A DNA stretch of 37,776 nucleotides from Scytonema tolypothrichoides VB-61278 (GCF_000828085.3 NZ_JXCA02000002.1:261108-298883); one strand, 5' to 3'; positions 15,918-24,987 are shown, numbered from the stretch's first letter. Numbers and translations are program-made. Notes: generated by a model not told the origin, from the letters alone.

Positions 15918-17693
15918 TTAACGCCAACCCAGCAAACGCAATCCAGGGACAATAAGGTAATGACTCACTCCCAACCAGAAGCTTACAAAGACGCCGACAA
16001 AACCAAAAAAAGTTACTGGAAGCCAAAGTTCGTTCCAGTTGGGTGAGTTAAGAAAGTCGAATATATTTGTTGGAAATCCAAAAAGAACGAAAACCGCAAA
16101 GACGACAGCGGTGCCAAACGCAGCAATGATGGCGTAAACGATATGATGGCTTTTAAAACCTAAACTAATGGTGAGCAGAGAAACTGCAGCTAAAATCAAT
16201 GCGAGTAATCTTTCACCACCCTGTTGTGGTGTGAAGAATTGTAAAATTAGCCAACCGAATTCATAACTGATAATGCCCATAATTGATGTTACAAAAAACC
16301 GCCGCTTCTGACCAAAACCCCCTGCAAGTGTTAGTCCCCATGCGGTTCCTAAGCCAGCACCTGCAAATAAAAGAAGCTGTAAGCCTGAGATCGCTGGATT
16401 TGTGAGACTCAACTCGGGTAGTTGATCTAAGATAAATTTGGTAATTTGTTCGTCTATGGTTGTCTGTGAGGCTAAAACAAAGCCAGCTATAGTACCAAAA
16501 CTAGCGCCTATAGTAGTCAGAAGGATTGTCCAAAATGTGTCCAGACAGGCGAAAAAAATCTTGAAAATTGCCTTTAGTATAAACAGAGTTGTTTGACCGA
16601 CGGCGTGGGCAGAGGTCGTAAGTACTTGCCCAACAGAGTCTTCCACTCGAACCAAAATTCCTTTGGCTTGTCCAAACCCCTGCTGAAAAGATTGCTGAAT
16701 TTGGGATTTTACCCCTTGCTGTGGTGAAACTCGGGAAATTTTTTCTAGACGTTTTTGAACAATTGCTGCATTTGCTGGACGCGATCGCCCATCCTCCTGT
16801 ACCATCTCATCAAGCAAATCTGCCAGTTGGGAATTGACATTGACCACTTTGCGCCAAAGCAACTCTCCAGTTACAGGATTCTCCATATCGCTAAGAGATT
16901 TGCCCGTTAACATCTCAATCATCGTTCGACCAAGGGCATAAAAATCAGCACCCGGTCCAATAGTACCCCCAAGAACTTGTTCTGGGGGACTGTAGCCAGA
17001 AGAATACAACCGAGTTGAGGAAGGTTTTAAACCAAACAGGTTGGAACTGTATTGTTTTGCTCCCCCAAAATCAATAAGTACCAGCTGATCTTTCCTTGTT
17101 CCCCCCTTATTTACGGAACCTTGCGGAGTACGCAGCATTAAATTAGAAGGTTTGATATCGCGATGAATTATCTTGCGAGTGTGTAACTCCTGTAAAATCT
17201 CCACAGCTTGGACAAGCCAGTTTAAAATCCACTCCTGAGGACACCCTTGGGGATACTGCTGAAAAACTTCCTCTAAAGTTTCACCATGAATTTTTTCCAT
17301 CACCAGACAATTGAACTGGTAAGGCTTGAGATTGCTTTGTGGAGTTGTTACAGACAACATCTCTACAGAAAAATATCCATCAGCATCGACTCTGGGAACA
17401 CCCGGATGTCGCAAACTTTTTAAAACCGCCGCCTCTTGGGCAAACAATTCCAGCGCCTTGGGTGAACTTTCCATCAACACTTTCAGCACTTTTTCTGTTT
17501 GTGTCTTTTGATCCCAAACTGTATAAATTTGGGCAAAACCACCTGATCCCAAACGCTGGAGTGGGACATAGCGATCTAAAAGTTGTAGCGGTGCGCCACA
17601 GGTGTGGCAGAATTTGTTTCCCCAAGGCTGGGGATAAGGACGCGGACAGTCTGAATTAATGCAATGAACTGCATTTTGATTAGTGTGGAACAC
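15918..17693 (-). CDS. Zinc-ribbon Ser/Thr protein kinase with membrane C-terminus
   Basis: The 591-residue protein opens with a four-cysteine ribbon (Cys11, 16, 29, 32), then a Hanks-type kinase domain (about 41-315): glycine loop RLGSGGFAQIY (48-57), likely ATP lysine 71 (KVLKVL), catalytic HRDIKPSN (177-184) and DFG (208-210) with the cyanobacterial variant DFGGAKQ, then YSPPEQVLGG. After a linker, six or so hydrophobic segments fill residues about 360-591. This architecture is common in filamentous cyanobacteria, where such kinases are thought to sense stress at the membrane. Substrates are unknown. It is 138 bp downstream of the PGM1-like ligase gene on the same strand. Confidence 0.95.
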   Translation of the reverse strand: MFHTNQNAVHCINSDCPRPYPQPWGNKFCHTCGAPLQLLDRYVPLQRLGSGGFAQIYTVWDQKTQTEKVLKVLMESSPKALELFAQEAAVLKSLRHPGVPRVDADGYFSVEMLSVTTPQSNLKPYQFNCLVMEKIHGETLEEVFQQYPQGCPQEWILNWLVQAVEILQELHTRKIIHRDIKPSNLMLRTPQGSVNKGGTRKDQLVLIDFGGAKQYSSNLFGLKPSSTRLYSSGYSPPEQVLGGTIGPGADFYALGRTMIEMLTGKSLSDMENPVTGELLWRKVVNVNSQLADLLDEMVQEDGRSRPANAAIVQKRLEKISRVSPQQGVKSQIQQSFQQGFGQAKGILVRVEDSVGQVLTTSAHAVGQTTLFILKAIFKIFFACLDTFWTILLTTIGASFGTIAGFVLASQTTIDEQITKFILDQLPELSLTNPAISGLQLLLFAGAGLGTAWGLTLAGGFGQKRRFFVTSIMGIISYEFGWLILQFFTPQQGGERLLALILAAVSLLTISLGFKSHHIVYAIIAAFGTAVVFAVFVLFGFPTNIFDFLNSPNWNELWLPVTFFGFVGVFVSFWLGVSHYLIVPGLRLLGWR

Positions 17694-17831
17694 AAGCGCT
17701 CAAAGACATTGCCTGAGTCGATTGTACATAACTGGAGACTGGGAAATGGTTCGTAGTTAGTGATTAGTGGGTCAGTATTCCTTTTTGAGGGCCAACTCGC
17801 ACGCAGCTAACGACTCACAATTCCCCATTTC

Positions 17832-19436
17832 CTAGCAGCTATATCCATCCCAAGTCATAGGAAAGGCATATTCCGATGATGAGGATAAATCGTTATTGTT
17901 GCTGGGAGTTTCTTCATCCAAAACTTTGACAACTTTGTTGTAAATTTCTTCTGCCTGTTGCGGAGAATTACCTATGCTCGTCAATCCCAACTTGCCAAAC
18001 TGGGAAAGACAACCCATCAAATGAAATACCGTTCCCGTCTCGGTTCCGGTGTCAAAGTGTAGTCTATGATGAGCGACGATGTCCATCAAATCGTTGGGCA
18101 AAAGCCCCTGATAGCGTTCTTTTTGTAAGTTATCAGTAGCCATGTAGTATTTGGGACGCCCTTGCTGAGTGTAAAACAAACCCGTCGAGAGTTCATAACG
18201 ACCGTTAGTCAAGAATTTTAGGGTCATAAAGGGATGGGTCGTACCACCTTTACGTAGGTTAATTTCAATTGCTTGAATGTCCCACTGTCCATCACCCTTG
18301 TCAACGGCGATAAAATCAACTCCAAATCTTTCTAATGCACCTTTTTGGGCCAAATTTCTGCCAACTTTTAACCCCATCTGCTGCAATTGCAGTCGATAGG
18401 TTTCATCTGCAGGAAATTGACAACCCAGATAAATTTGACCGTCTGGTCCACCTAGAATTTGGTCGTGGGTTGAGACGATTTCTACCTCGCCATTGGGTGT
18501 GATGCGTCCTTGTACACTGGGCGATCGCTTGATATCTCCTTCCACAAATGCCTCAACAATTGCCCCTAACTCAGGGATTTTTCCCGAAAATTTCTCCCAA
18601 TTCTCTTCTTTAGCTTGAAAGCGCAAAGTTTGAAAGCACTCGCTCATCGCTGCTACCCGTTCGGCGTGAGAACCACCGGGAGGTGCTAAATTCAAAATCG
18701 GTCTTAAGTCTAACAGCGCATTCCCTTCTCCAGAGATTCCCTCGTTGAGTTTCACCACCATCCGTTTTAATGTTGGCTGGCGTTCCCACAACTCGGCAGC
18801 TGCTTGTGCCAAATCTGTATCATTCCAAACCCTCTCGCAACCATCTGGATGCGGAACTCCGCTTTCTGCAAATATTTGCCGACTGCCACTTTTAGTCCCC
18901 CAAATTTGCGAATCTGGTGCGGCAGCGTACAGCGGCACTCCTAATTTTAAAGACAATTCTGCTTCTAATTCCGTAGAATTATAGCATACCATAAATGATT
19001 TGTCGAGCCTCAAGGCTTGATGAATCCGCTTGAGCAAGCGGGGGCGTTCTAAAATCTTTTGAGTGAGGGGTTTGAAAGAGGAATCGTAAGTGGAAAGTAG
19101 CAGCAAGCGATTGCGAGCATGAGAAAAAGGAATTCCCGGCAAAAGTTGCAGATAGTAATCAATGATGCTGGGATGCATTGGCATTGATGTAACATAAATC
19201 AGTCGAGTGCGGGGATTCTGCAATCGAATCAAGGAAAAGAGCAGTCGTTCCTCATAATGCTCACAACCTTCGATTTTTTTGAGTTCTCCCTGATCAATGC
19301 TCAAAGAGGGAATAACTAAAATATCCGCGTCGCTGTTATCAAATTCCTCAACAGTTTTCCAGCGTTCGCTTAAAGTTAACTGAAGATTCCGAAACTTGTC
19401 AGTTTGTTCTAAAGAAGAAATATCAAGTGTTTGCAT
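17832..19436 (-). CDS. PGM1-related peptide ligase (ATP-grasp)
   Basis: The 534-residue protein has an N-terminal domain of unknown fold (about 1-165), then an ATP-grasp region: KRMVVKLNEGISGEGNALLDL (nucleotide-binding lysine), EAFVEGDIKRSPSVQGRITPNGEVEIVSTHDQILGG, and a metal-binding end with FGVDFIAV...IQAIEINLRKGGTTHP. The combination is that of the pheganomycin PGM1-related ligases, which join a carboxylate to an amine at ATP cost; in cyanobacteria the natural substrate is not known. No precursor peptide or biosynthetic neighbour is seen, so a standalone role is likely. Start at MQTLDISSLEQ is plausible. Confidence 0.85.
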   Translation of the reverse strand: MQTLDISSLEQTDKFRNLQLTLSERWKTVEEFDNSDADILVIPSLSIDQGELKKIEGCEHYEERLLFSLIRLQNPRTRLIYVTSMPMHPSIIDYYLQLLPGIPFSHARNRLLLLSTYDSSFKPLTQKILERPRLLKRIHQALRLDKSFMVCYNSTELEAELSLKLGVPLYAAAPDSQIWGTKSGSRQIFAESGVPHPDGCERVWNDTDLAQAAAELWERQPTLKRMVVKLNEGISGEGNALLDLRPILNLAPPGGSHAERVAAMSECFQTLRFQAKEENWEKFSGKIPELGAIVEAFVEGDIKRSPSVQGRITPNGEVEIVSTHDQILGGPDGQIYLGCQFPADETYRLQLQQMGLKVGRNLAQKGALERFGVDFIAVDKGDGQWDIQAIEINLRKGGTTHPFMTLKFLTNGRYELSTGLFYTQQGRPKYYMATDNLQKERYQGLLPNDLMDIVAHHRLHFDTGTETGTVFHLMGCLSQFGKLGLTSIGNSPQQAEEIYNKVVKVLDEETPSNNNDLSSSSEYAFPMTWDGYSC

Positions 19437-20194
19437 AAGTGAAATTCTACCTTGCTCCCTCCGGCACTGTCTAACTCTGGTATATCCTAATTTTTAGTCT
19501 GCCGCTGATGTGCGACAACTAATTTTATATACTGCTTTTCATTTCATGATTTCTACTATCAAAAGAAGCAATAAATAAGACTCTTAATAAACCGTAAAGA
19601 ATAGGGATGAGATGGAATGGAGTTAGAAATTTTTTTGATTTTTGAGTGCCAATCCCCTGAAGTCGGAAGACCATGCACAACAGGTCACAGCAAGGAAAGC
19701 CTCACCCCAAAGCTACCTCACCCCAGCTGATCGCTCCCTTTGACTCTTGACTCTATAACTGCAGTTCGCACCGCCCTTGGAAAATCTCCAACGGCGCACT
19801 GCCTCCCCTTGACTTAATTTTGTATAAATTGTTTTTACGTCTTAAGATTGAGAAATTTTGAGTTTGTTTACATCTAAAGGGTGAGAAATGATCGCCACAC
19901 AATAGATAACTTAATAAACAGATGAAAGGCTTAAATTTTTCATCTCACGAGAATAGCATAGTTGTGTTCAATTGTCAGATAAAGAGCGTGTGTCTTGTGT
20001 GAGGAGAATTAACAACAGTTACGTACAATTGTTCTAGCAATAAGTACGATAGGTTTAAAAATGGGGGAAAAGCCTAAACTGTTGAATGGCAATTGCTGGC
20101 AAAAAAAATCAAACCTTGGATTGATAGTTCAGTCCAAGGTTTAGTTTTGAAACACAACTTTTTGACTTCGTTTATTTTCAAGGAAAAATCTACT
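19437..20194. promoter_or_regulatory. Long leader region upstream of the SDR gene
   Basis: This 758-bp non-coding stretch, divergent between the ligase and the SDR gene, must contain both promoters. The only clear structure is a 10-bp perfect inverted repeat, AAACCTTGGA (20111-20120) and TCCAAGGTTT (20133-20142), with a 12-nt loop, 52 nt before the SDR ATG. A TTG-initiated in-frame extension of the SDR through this hairpin is open but unlikely to be translated. I see no other gene. Confidence 0.55.
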
Positions 20195-21049
20195 ATGCCT
20201 AAAGAACAATTACAACCACCTCAATCTCAAGAAACACCGGGCGTTGAATCAGAAATGACGCCAAAACCCAAGGCAGATGATCCTCAGTATAAAGGAAGTG
20301 ATAAGCTCAAAGACAAAGTCGCATTGATAACGGGTGGAGATAGTGGTATTGGTCGTGCAGTGGCGATCGCATTTGCCAAAGAAGGAGCAGATGTGGCTAT
20401 AGTTTACCTCAACGAACACGACGATGCGAAAGAAACAAAACAATTCGTTGAATCTTTAGGACGTCGTGCTGTCGCCATAGCAGGTGATATTGGTGATGAA
20501 ACCTTTTGTCAGCAAGCAGTACAACAAACTGTCGATGAATTTGGCAAGCTGGATATTTTAGTCAACAACGCTGCTGAACAGCATCCGCAAGAAAGCATCG
20601 AGGATATCAGCAAAGAACAGTTAGAACGTACTTTCCGCACTAACATTTTCTCGATGTTTTACTTAACAAAAGCGGCGTTGAAACACCTTAAAGAAGGTAG
20701 TACGATCATAAATAGCACATCAGTGACAGCTTACAAAGGTAGTCCAGAACTTCTTGATTACTCTTCAACCAAAGGTGCAATTGTTGCCTTTACTCGTTCC
20801 TTATCACTGAGTTTAATTGAAAAGGGAATTCGTGTGAATGCCGTCGCTCCAGGTCCAATTTGGACACCTTTAATCCCGTCAACTTTTCCAGAAGAAAAAG
20901 TGAAAACTTTCGGTAAACAAGTGCCCATGCAAAGAGCCGGACAACCCGAAGAAGTCGCACCCAGTTTTGTCTTTCTAGCATCTGATGACTCTTCTTATTT
21001 CTCTGGTCAAGTGTTACACCCCAATGGTGGTAGCGTTGTGAATGCATAA
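20195..21049 (+). CDS. SDR family oxidoreductase (YghA-like general-stress type)
   Basis: Starting at the ATG at 20195 (MPKEQLQPPQSQETPG; AAGGA about 11 nt upstream) the protein is 284 residues. A proline-rich N-tail precedes the Rossmann core KVALITGGDSGIGRAVAIAFAKEGADV, with the TGGDSGIGR cofactor loop, DILVNNAAEQHPQ, the catalytic STSVTAY and YSSTKGA (Tyr-xxx-Lys) and a VNAVAPGPIWTPL segment. The long N-tail plus this core is typical of YghA/YhxC-like SDRs, annotated as NAD(P)-dependent aldehyde or alcohol oxidoreductases with stress links. Substrate unknown. A leader hairpin and a downstream stem-loop (21059-21082) bracket the gene. Confidence 0.92.
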   Translation: MPKEQLQPPQSQETPGVESEMTPKPKADDPQYKGSDKLKDKVALITGGDSGIGRAVAIAFAKEGADVAIVYLNEHDDAKETKQFVESLGRRAVAIAGDIGDETFCQQAVQQTVDEFGKLDILVNNAAEQHPQESIEDISKEQLERTFRTNIFSMFYLTKAALKHLKEGSTIINSTSVTAYKGSPELLDYSSTKGAIVAFTRSLSLSLIEKGIRVNAVAPGPIWTPLIPSTFPEEKVKTFGKQVPMQRAGQPEEVAPSFVFLASDDSSYFSGQVLHPNGGSVVNA

Positions 21050-21058
21050 TGAAGTTGT

Positions 21059-21082
21059 ACAGACGCGATATGTTGCGTCTGT
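21059..21082. terminator. Stem-loop after the SDR gene
   Basis: Arms ACAGACGC (21059-21066) and GCGTCTGT (21075-21082) with an 8-nt loop sit 10 nt beyond the stop. There is no immediate T-run; it may be a terminator or a member of the dispersed GACGC-palindrome repeats. Confidence 0.4.
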
Positions 21083-21195
21083 GCATGAGTTTTAAATTTC
21101 TAACTCTTAATTCCTAAACCATTAGGGGGATGAATTAATACGTGAAGTCATAGATAATCTGACAAAGTAACCTTAATAAAGTCATAAAAACAGAT

Positions 21196-21453
21196 ATGGC
21201 GTCCCAAACACCACTAAAAGGCACGGAATTAGTAGATTGTGCAAGAGCAAATGCCAAGCAGGGAATTGAAACCGCTGCTTACCAATGTGGGTATGGAGAT
21301 GACCTCAACACTTTTGCACAAGAGTTACGACAAGCCTGTGAAGAAATGAACTTACAAGTTAAGGAACTCACAGACCTAATTACTGATCAGGACATGATCC
21401 TAAATGTGGGGACTGGCGAAATCGTCGCGCCAGATACGGCATCGAATCTGTGA
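21196..21453 (+). CDS. Small conserved hypothetical protein
   Basis: The 85-residue product (MASQTPLKGTELVDCARANAKQGIETAAYQCGYGDD...) is mostly helical, with cysteines at about 15, 31 and 49 and no signal or membrane segment. I cannot assign a family with certainty; similar short proteins occur in other filamentous cyanobacteria. A strong terminator 14 nt after the stop, the sensible ATG and the balanced codon use support it as a real gene. Role unknown. It follows the SDR gene on the same strand after a 146-bp gap. Confidence 0.7.
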   Translation: MASQTPLKGTELVDCARANAKQGIETAAYQCGYGDDLNTFAQELRQACEEMNLQVKELTDLITDQDMILNVGTGEIVAPDTASNL

Positions 21454-21467
21454 AAATGAAGAATCAG

Positions 21468-21507
21468 AAATGAGGAATTATGGCATTTCTCATAATTCCT
21501 CATTTTC
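21468..21507 (+). terminator. Intrinsic terminator of the 85-residue gene
   Basis: Arms AAATGAGGAATTAT (21468-21481) and ATAATTCCTCATTT (21492-21505) enclose a 10-nt loop, and the right arm merges into a T-rich tail (CATTTTCTTATTTG). Confidence 0.8.
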
Positions 21508-21534
21508 TTATTTGCTCACCGGGGGAATGACTGG

Positions 21535-21613
21535 AAAAATGAGCCAAGCCCTCTTGCGTTGATCTGGAAGCCCCTCGATTTATCGTGGGGTTATTAGGGC
21601 TTGGCTCATTTTT
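21535..21613. terminator. Bidirectional terminator overlapping a CDS end
   Basis: Eighteen-base perfect arms AAAAATGAGCCAAGCCCT (21535-21552) and AGGGCTTGGCTCATTTTT (21596-21613) enclose a smaller inner hairpin (CCCCTCGAT...ATCGTGGGG). The stem carries T-runs on both strands. On the minus strand, the last 11 or so codons (KKMSQALITPR-stop) of the 565-residue gene lie inside one arm and the loop. Confidence 0.85.
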
Positions 21614-23277
21614 TTGTCCCAATGCGTCACCATCTTGGCGAAAATGTTACGTGTGATAGCTTGTGCATCAGCATTTAAAACAGAAGGACGTAGTTGTGGT
21701 GCATTGTAATCATCTAGCCCCCAATTCCATTGCATGGAACCGGTAGCAAATACTGTTGCTCCTGATTTTGCAGTATAAACTGTCATATCTGCATATCGGA
21801 TACCTTTACGATAACGATAGGGTGAATGGGCAATGCGGATCGTATTTGCTGGGGCGTTACCAAACATGCGATCAACTTCATAACCCAAAAGCCCCTCAAG
21901 ACGCATTTGTTTGTCAGATGCTTTTAATCTAGTATCCACGGAAGCTTGAGTCTTGCTTGAACTTAATTGTGTATTGGCAAGCAGCCAATCTGGAGCTGTA
22001 TGCTCAATGACAATATCCGCGTTGACCTGAAATGTCTCGTACATGACTCCAATCAAAGCATCCTCTGGAAGACTGACAGGTTTTGCTCGCCAAGTAGTTG
22101 TCACTAAATAATCGTTGTTTGAGTTACCATCCCTAGCGAAGGGGTCTAGGGCAGCACTTTCTTTATATGTCACAATCGTGCGATTTCGCTGTTTTGTCAA
22201 ACCACTTGGTTCAAAGCGAATTTGCCAATAGCAAGTATTGGAAGAAAAAAAGCCGAGACTAACGCCATTGTTTTTTGCCGCCTCTACATTTTGCCGCATA
22301 TTCCACGACCAGTATTCATCATGACCAACCGAAAGAAATGCCTTATGCAACAATAGCATTGGTTTACCACTGTATCGGTCAACGCGATTTTCGTGGGTGT
22401 CAATGTCTGTGCAGTAAGTGACATCGTAGCCTTCCCGTTCTAGCCACCGTACCATGTTGTATTCCCACCCAGCGTTAGAGGTTCTCCTTTTTGGTTGAAA
22501 ATTAGTCAAAAATTCTCCTGCACCCACCCCATAAGCCGCTTTCAAGTTTGGACTAAGAGCATATGGACGGTTGAAGGAAACTTTGTATGCTTGTTTCCCC
22601 CGACTGTTCCACCGATAAAGCGACATTCCACCCCAGTTGTTATATGCTTGATAAGTGGTGACACTCGATTGAAACAGAAAATCAGAAGTACGGCTATCAT
22701 CACGCACTACAAAAATAATATAGCTTTGCTTGCCGCTCTTGCTTGTGGTTAGTTTGGCTAGGTAAAAACCACTTGCCCATTGTGTAGAATCTGCAGAATT
22801 GTAGGGAATTTTCAAAACATAAGGATCTTTCCAATCGCATTCAATTGATCCCGTGACTTGATCCACTTGTGGCGGCGGTTGTTTGACACTTTTGCGTGTC
22901 ACTGGAGGTGCTGTTTGCCGTCCTCCTGCGCCACCATACCAGCCCATACGGAAAATTTCAATCGTGTAGCTGGGTTCTTTTGTATTCACAAAAAACTTGA
23001 TTTCGTCGCCGCGATTGACACTAGTTAGGGAAGCATAACCTTCTATTTCTCGCTTAGTAGCAGGATTTGTCAACTGCCAATCACTCGTACCTGGTTTAAT
23101 ATTTTCAATAGTTATGGGATTGCTTTTATGGCTGGGTTTTGGTACGTCTACAGCCTGATTAACCCTTTGAAAAGGAACAATAGCAATGATGAGTATCAAA
23201 AGCGTTGGTAATAGGATTCTGATAACTGAGTTGAACTGTTTTTTCAAGAACATTTGACTCACAGTGATTTTTCTCAC
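21580..23277 (-). CDS. Secreted protein with N,N-dimethylformamidase beta-subunit-like domain
   Basis: The 565-residue protein has an N-terminal hydrophobic segment (about 18-40, VIRILLPTLLILIIAIVPF), either a signal peptide or an anchor, then a beta-rich region (SDWQLTNPATKREIEGYASLTSVNRGDEIKFFVNT) and the characteristic DMFase-beta-like core with YGGAGGR, TYQAYNNWGG, HDEYWSW and ATGSMQWNWGLDD. Proteins with this domain are often annotated as DMFase large-subunit homologues, but in non-degraders the substrate is unknown and the export signal argues against classical cytosolic DMFase. An alternative start at residue 9 (MFLKKQFN) is possible. The C-terminal residues run into a terminator stem, see 21535-21613. 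Confidence 0.85.
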   Translation of the reverse strand: MRKITVSQMFLKKQFNSVIRILLPTLLILIIAIVPFQRVNQAVDVPKPSHKSNPITIENIKPGTSDWQLTNPATKREIEGYASLTSVNRGDEIKFFVNTKEPSYTIEIFRMGWYGGAGGRQTAPPVTRKSVKQPPPQVDQVTGSIECDWKDPYVLKIPYNSADSTQWASGFYLAKLTTSKSGKQSYIIFVVRDDSRTSDFLFQSSVTTYQAYNNWGGMSLYRWNSRGKQAYKVSFNRPYALSPNLKAAYGVGAGEFLTNFQPKRRTSNAGWEYNMVRWLEREGYDVTYCTDIDTHENRVDRYSGKPMLLLHKAFLSVGHDEYWSWNMRQNVEAAKNNGVSLGFFSSNTCYWQIRFEPSGLTKQRNRTIVTYKESAALDPFARDGNSNNDYLVTTTWRAKPVSLPEDALIGVMYETFQVNADIVIEHTAPDWLLANTQLSSSKTQASVDTRLKASDKQMRLEGLLGYEVDRMFGNAPANTIRIAHSPYRYRKGIRYADMTVYTAKSGATVFATGSMQWNWGLDDYNAPQLRPSVLNADAQAITRNIFAKMVTHWDKKMSQALITPR

Positions 23278-23823
23278 TCAAATGAGAACTCATTGCATTT
23301 TGTCATTTTTATGCATAAATCAGAAGAAAAATAAGTAATGATTTGGTTAAGAGTCACAAATGAGTGAGAATTTTCATAACTACTCCCGAACCGCTAGAAA
23401 AATACCTATTATTTAACCGCTCCAGACGCAGAGGAAACACAGAGAAGAATAAATTACCATAGGTAATCTTAGACGGGGAAAGGAGTAATATAAAGTTTTT
23501 CCATGAATTGGAATATCGCTATCCCCTGTCAAGTCAACGACAAATTCTACAGAATGTTCGCGCTTGTGGGTTACATTGTAGAGACGTTGCATGTGAGTCC
23601 AGCGCTGCGGGAGGGGAGCCACTGCGTTGGACGGGTTTCCCGGCTTGAAGCATGTGGCGTTTTCCCGACAACAGGCGACTGGCGTTAGCGCAGCGTGTCC
23701 GTTCGGCACGGGGCCGTGCCCGTTAGGCGCAGCCGTGGCGTTAGCCATAGGGCTCAGGACATACCCGAAGGGCAACGTCTCTACACGTGTGCTTTCTACA
23801 GTCTAATAACTGACTGGTGTAAG
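23278..23823. repeat. Gap with a palindrome split by a GC-rich repeat
   Basis: The 546-bp gap holds TGTAGAGACGTTGCATG (23577-23593) and GCAACGTCTCTACA (23774-23787), the two halves of one palindrome, separated by a 180-bp GC-rich mosaic (GCTGCGGGAGGGGAGCCA, TTTTCCCGACAACAGGC, ...). The mosaic shares modules with 3202-3650. CAGACGCAGAGGAAACACAGAG at about 23425 belongs to another dispersed family that also occurs inside lnt. No gene seen. Confidence 0.75.
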
Positions 23824-24987
23824 CTATTTCCCAAACCCTTTACCGCGAGTCGCGGAAGGAAGACAAATGCAGTTTTCAAGCTGATTGAGCAAAGTTTCAC
23901 GATCCAGATTTTGACCAATCAACACCAACTGGTTTTTCTTCTCACCTTTCCACTCATCATCATCCAAACTGAAGCGCTTACCGCAAAGATGGAAAATATG
24001 ACGTTGAGGGCTTTCCTCAAACCACATTATCCCTTTTGCTCGAAAGATTGTTTCAGGTAGCTGATTATCTAGAAAATATTGAAACTTTCTAATGGCAAAA
24101 GGTTTGTCACTCTGGAAAGATATGGAAGTGAAACCATCATTCTCTAAGTGATCGGAGTGATGATGGTGATGGTGCTCATGATCATGATCATGAGTGCATT
24201 CAGAATGATCGTGGTCATGATCATGCTCATGGTGGTCATGCTCATGAGCGCACTCAGAATGATCGTGGTCATGATCATGCTCATGGTGATCATGATCATG
24301 ACTATGCTCACTACCAGTATCAGCGAAATACTTGTCTGACTCAAACAAACCAACGCTGAGAATTAAGGGTAGTGGTACTTGTGCTTTTGTTGTACGGAGA
24401 ATTCTCGCTCCTTCCTTGACTTCCCGAAGTTTGACTTCCAACGTTTCTAATTCTGCTTGAGAAACTAAATCCGTCTTGTTCAGCAGAATCACATCACCAT
24501 AGGCAATTTGACTGTAAGCCGCCTGAGAATTGAATAAATCCAGGCTGTAATTCGCTGCGTCTACTACCGTAATGATTGAATCCAGACGGGTTAAGTCGCG
24601 TAACTCGGTACCAAGAAATGTGAGCGCCACTGGTAGCGGATCTGCCAGTCCAGTTGTTTCCACAACGAGATAATCTATATTGTCTTGGCGTTCCAAAACT
24701 TTGTAAACGGCATCTACCAGGTCATTATTGATGGTGCAGCAGATACAACCGTTACTCAACTCCACCATATTATCGTTATTATCGTCAGCGGAGATAATTA
24801 ACTCGTTATCGATGCCAATTTCGCCAAACTCATTCACTAAAACAGCAGTTTTCAGTCCCTGCTGATTGGTCAGGATATGATTGAGTAAAGTCGTCTTGCC
24901 ACTACCGAGGAATCCAGTAATAATTGTTACTGGTAGTCCTTTTTTCGGTACATCCATTGATTGAGATTCGGAACTAACTGCTTGCAT
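23824..24987 (-). CDS. CobW/COG0523 GTPase, His-rich metallochaperone
   Basis: The 387-residue protein has the family's G-domain: Walker A GFLGSGKTT (25-33), NEFGEIGID, the metal-binding GCICC (80-84), ETTGLADP and NKTD (170-173). An insert at 228-280 is almost pure His/Asp/Glu and contains two 18-residue repeats (230-247 and 248-265), each ending with an SEC motif. The C-terminal CobW_C domain (about 285-385) ends CLPSATRGKGFGK. COG0523 proteins load metals, often Zn, into client enzymes with GTP hydrolysis; the His-rich insert suggests storage or delivery. I see no obvious Zur-type palindrome in the 140 bp upstream. It is divergent from cysS; note that CysS is itself a Zn enzyme. Confidence 0.93.
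   Translation of the reverse strand: MQAVSSESQSMDVPKKGLPVTIITGFLGSGKTTLLNHILTNQQGLKTAVLVNEFGEIGIDNELIISADDNNDNMVELSNGCICCTINNDLVDAVYKVLERQDNIDYLVVETTGLADPLPVALTFLGTELRDLTRLDSIITVVDAANYSLDLFNSQAAYSQIAYGDVILLNKTDLVSQAELETLEVKLREVKEGARILRTTKAQVPLPLILSVGLFESDKYFADTGSEHSHDHDHHEHDHDHDHSECAHEHDHHEHDHDHDHSECTHDHDHEHHHHHHSDHLENDGFTSISFQSDKPFAIRKFQYFLDNQLPETIFRAKGIMWFEESPQRHIFHLCGKRFSLDDDEWKGEKKNQLVLIGQNLDRETLLNQLENCICLPSATRGKGFGK
24193..24300 (-). repeat. 54-bp tandem repeat in the CobW-type gene
   Basis: Two tandem 54-bp units encode residues 230-265, each H(D/E)HDHHEHDHDHDHSEC plus Ala or Thr. They differ at only a few bases, indicating recent duplication within the metal-binding insert. Confidence 0.85.

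Noticed and set aside
20093-20194. TTG-initiated N-terminal extension of the SDR
   Set aside because: The ATG at 20195 has a proper AAGGA site and matches the family N-terminus; the extension crosses a strong hairpin.
24193-24300. CRISPR-like direct repeats
   Set aside because: The repeats are coding, contiguous, and have no unique spacers; no cas genes and no spaced repeat arrays were seen anywhere in the window.
24148-24353. Met/Ile/Val-rich frames in both directions over the CobW-type gene
   Set aside because: They are out-of-frame readings of the CAT/GAT (His/Asp) repeat that encodes the His-rich insert.
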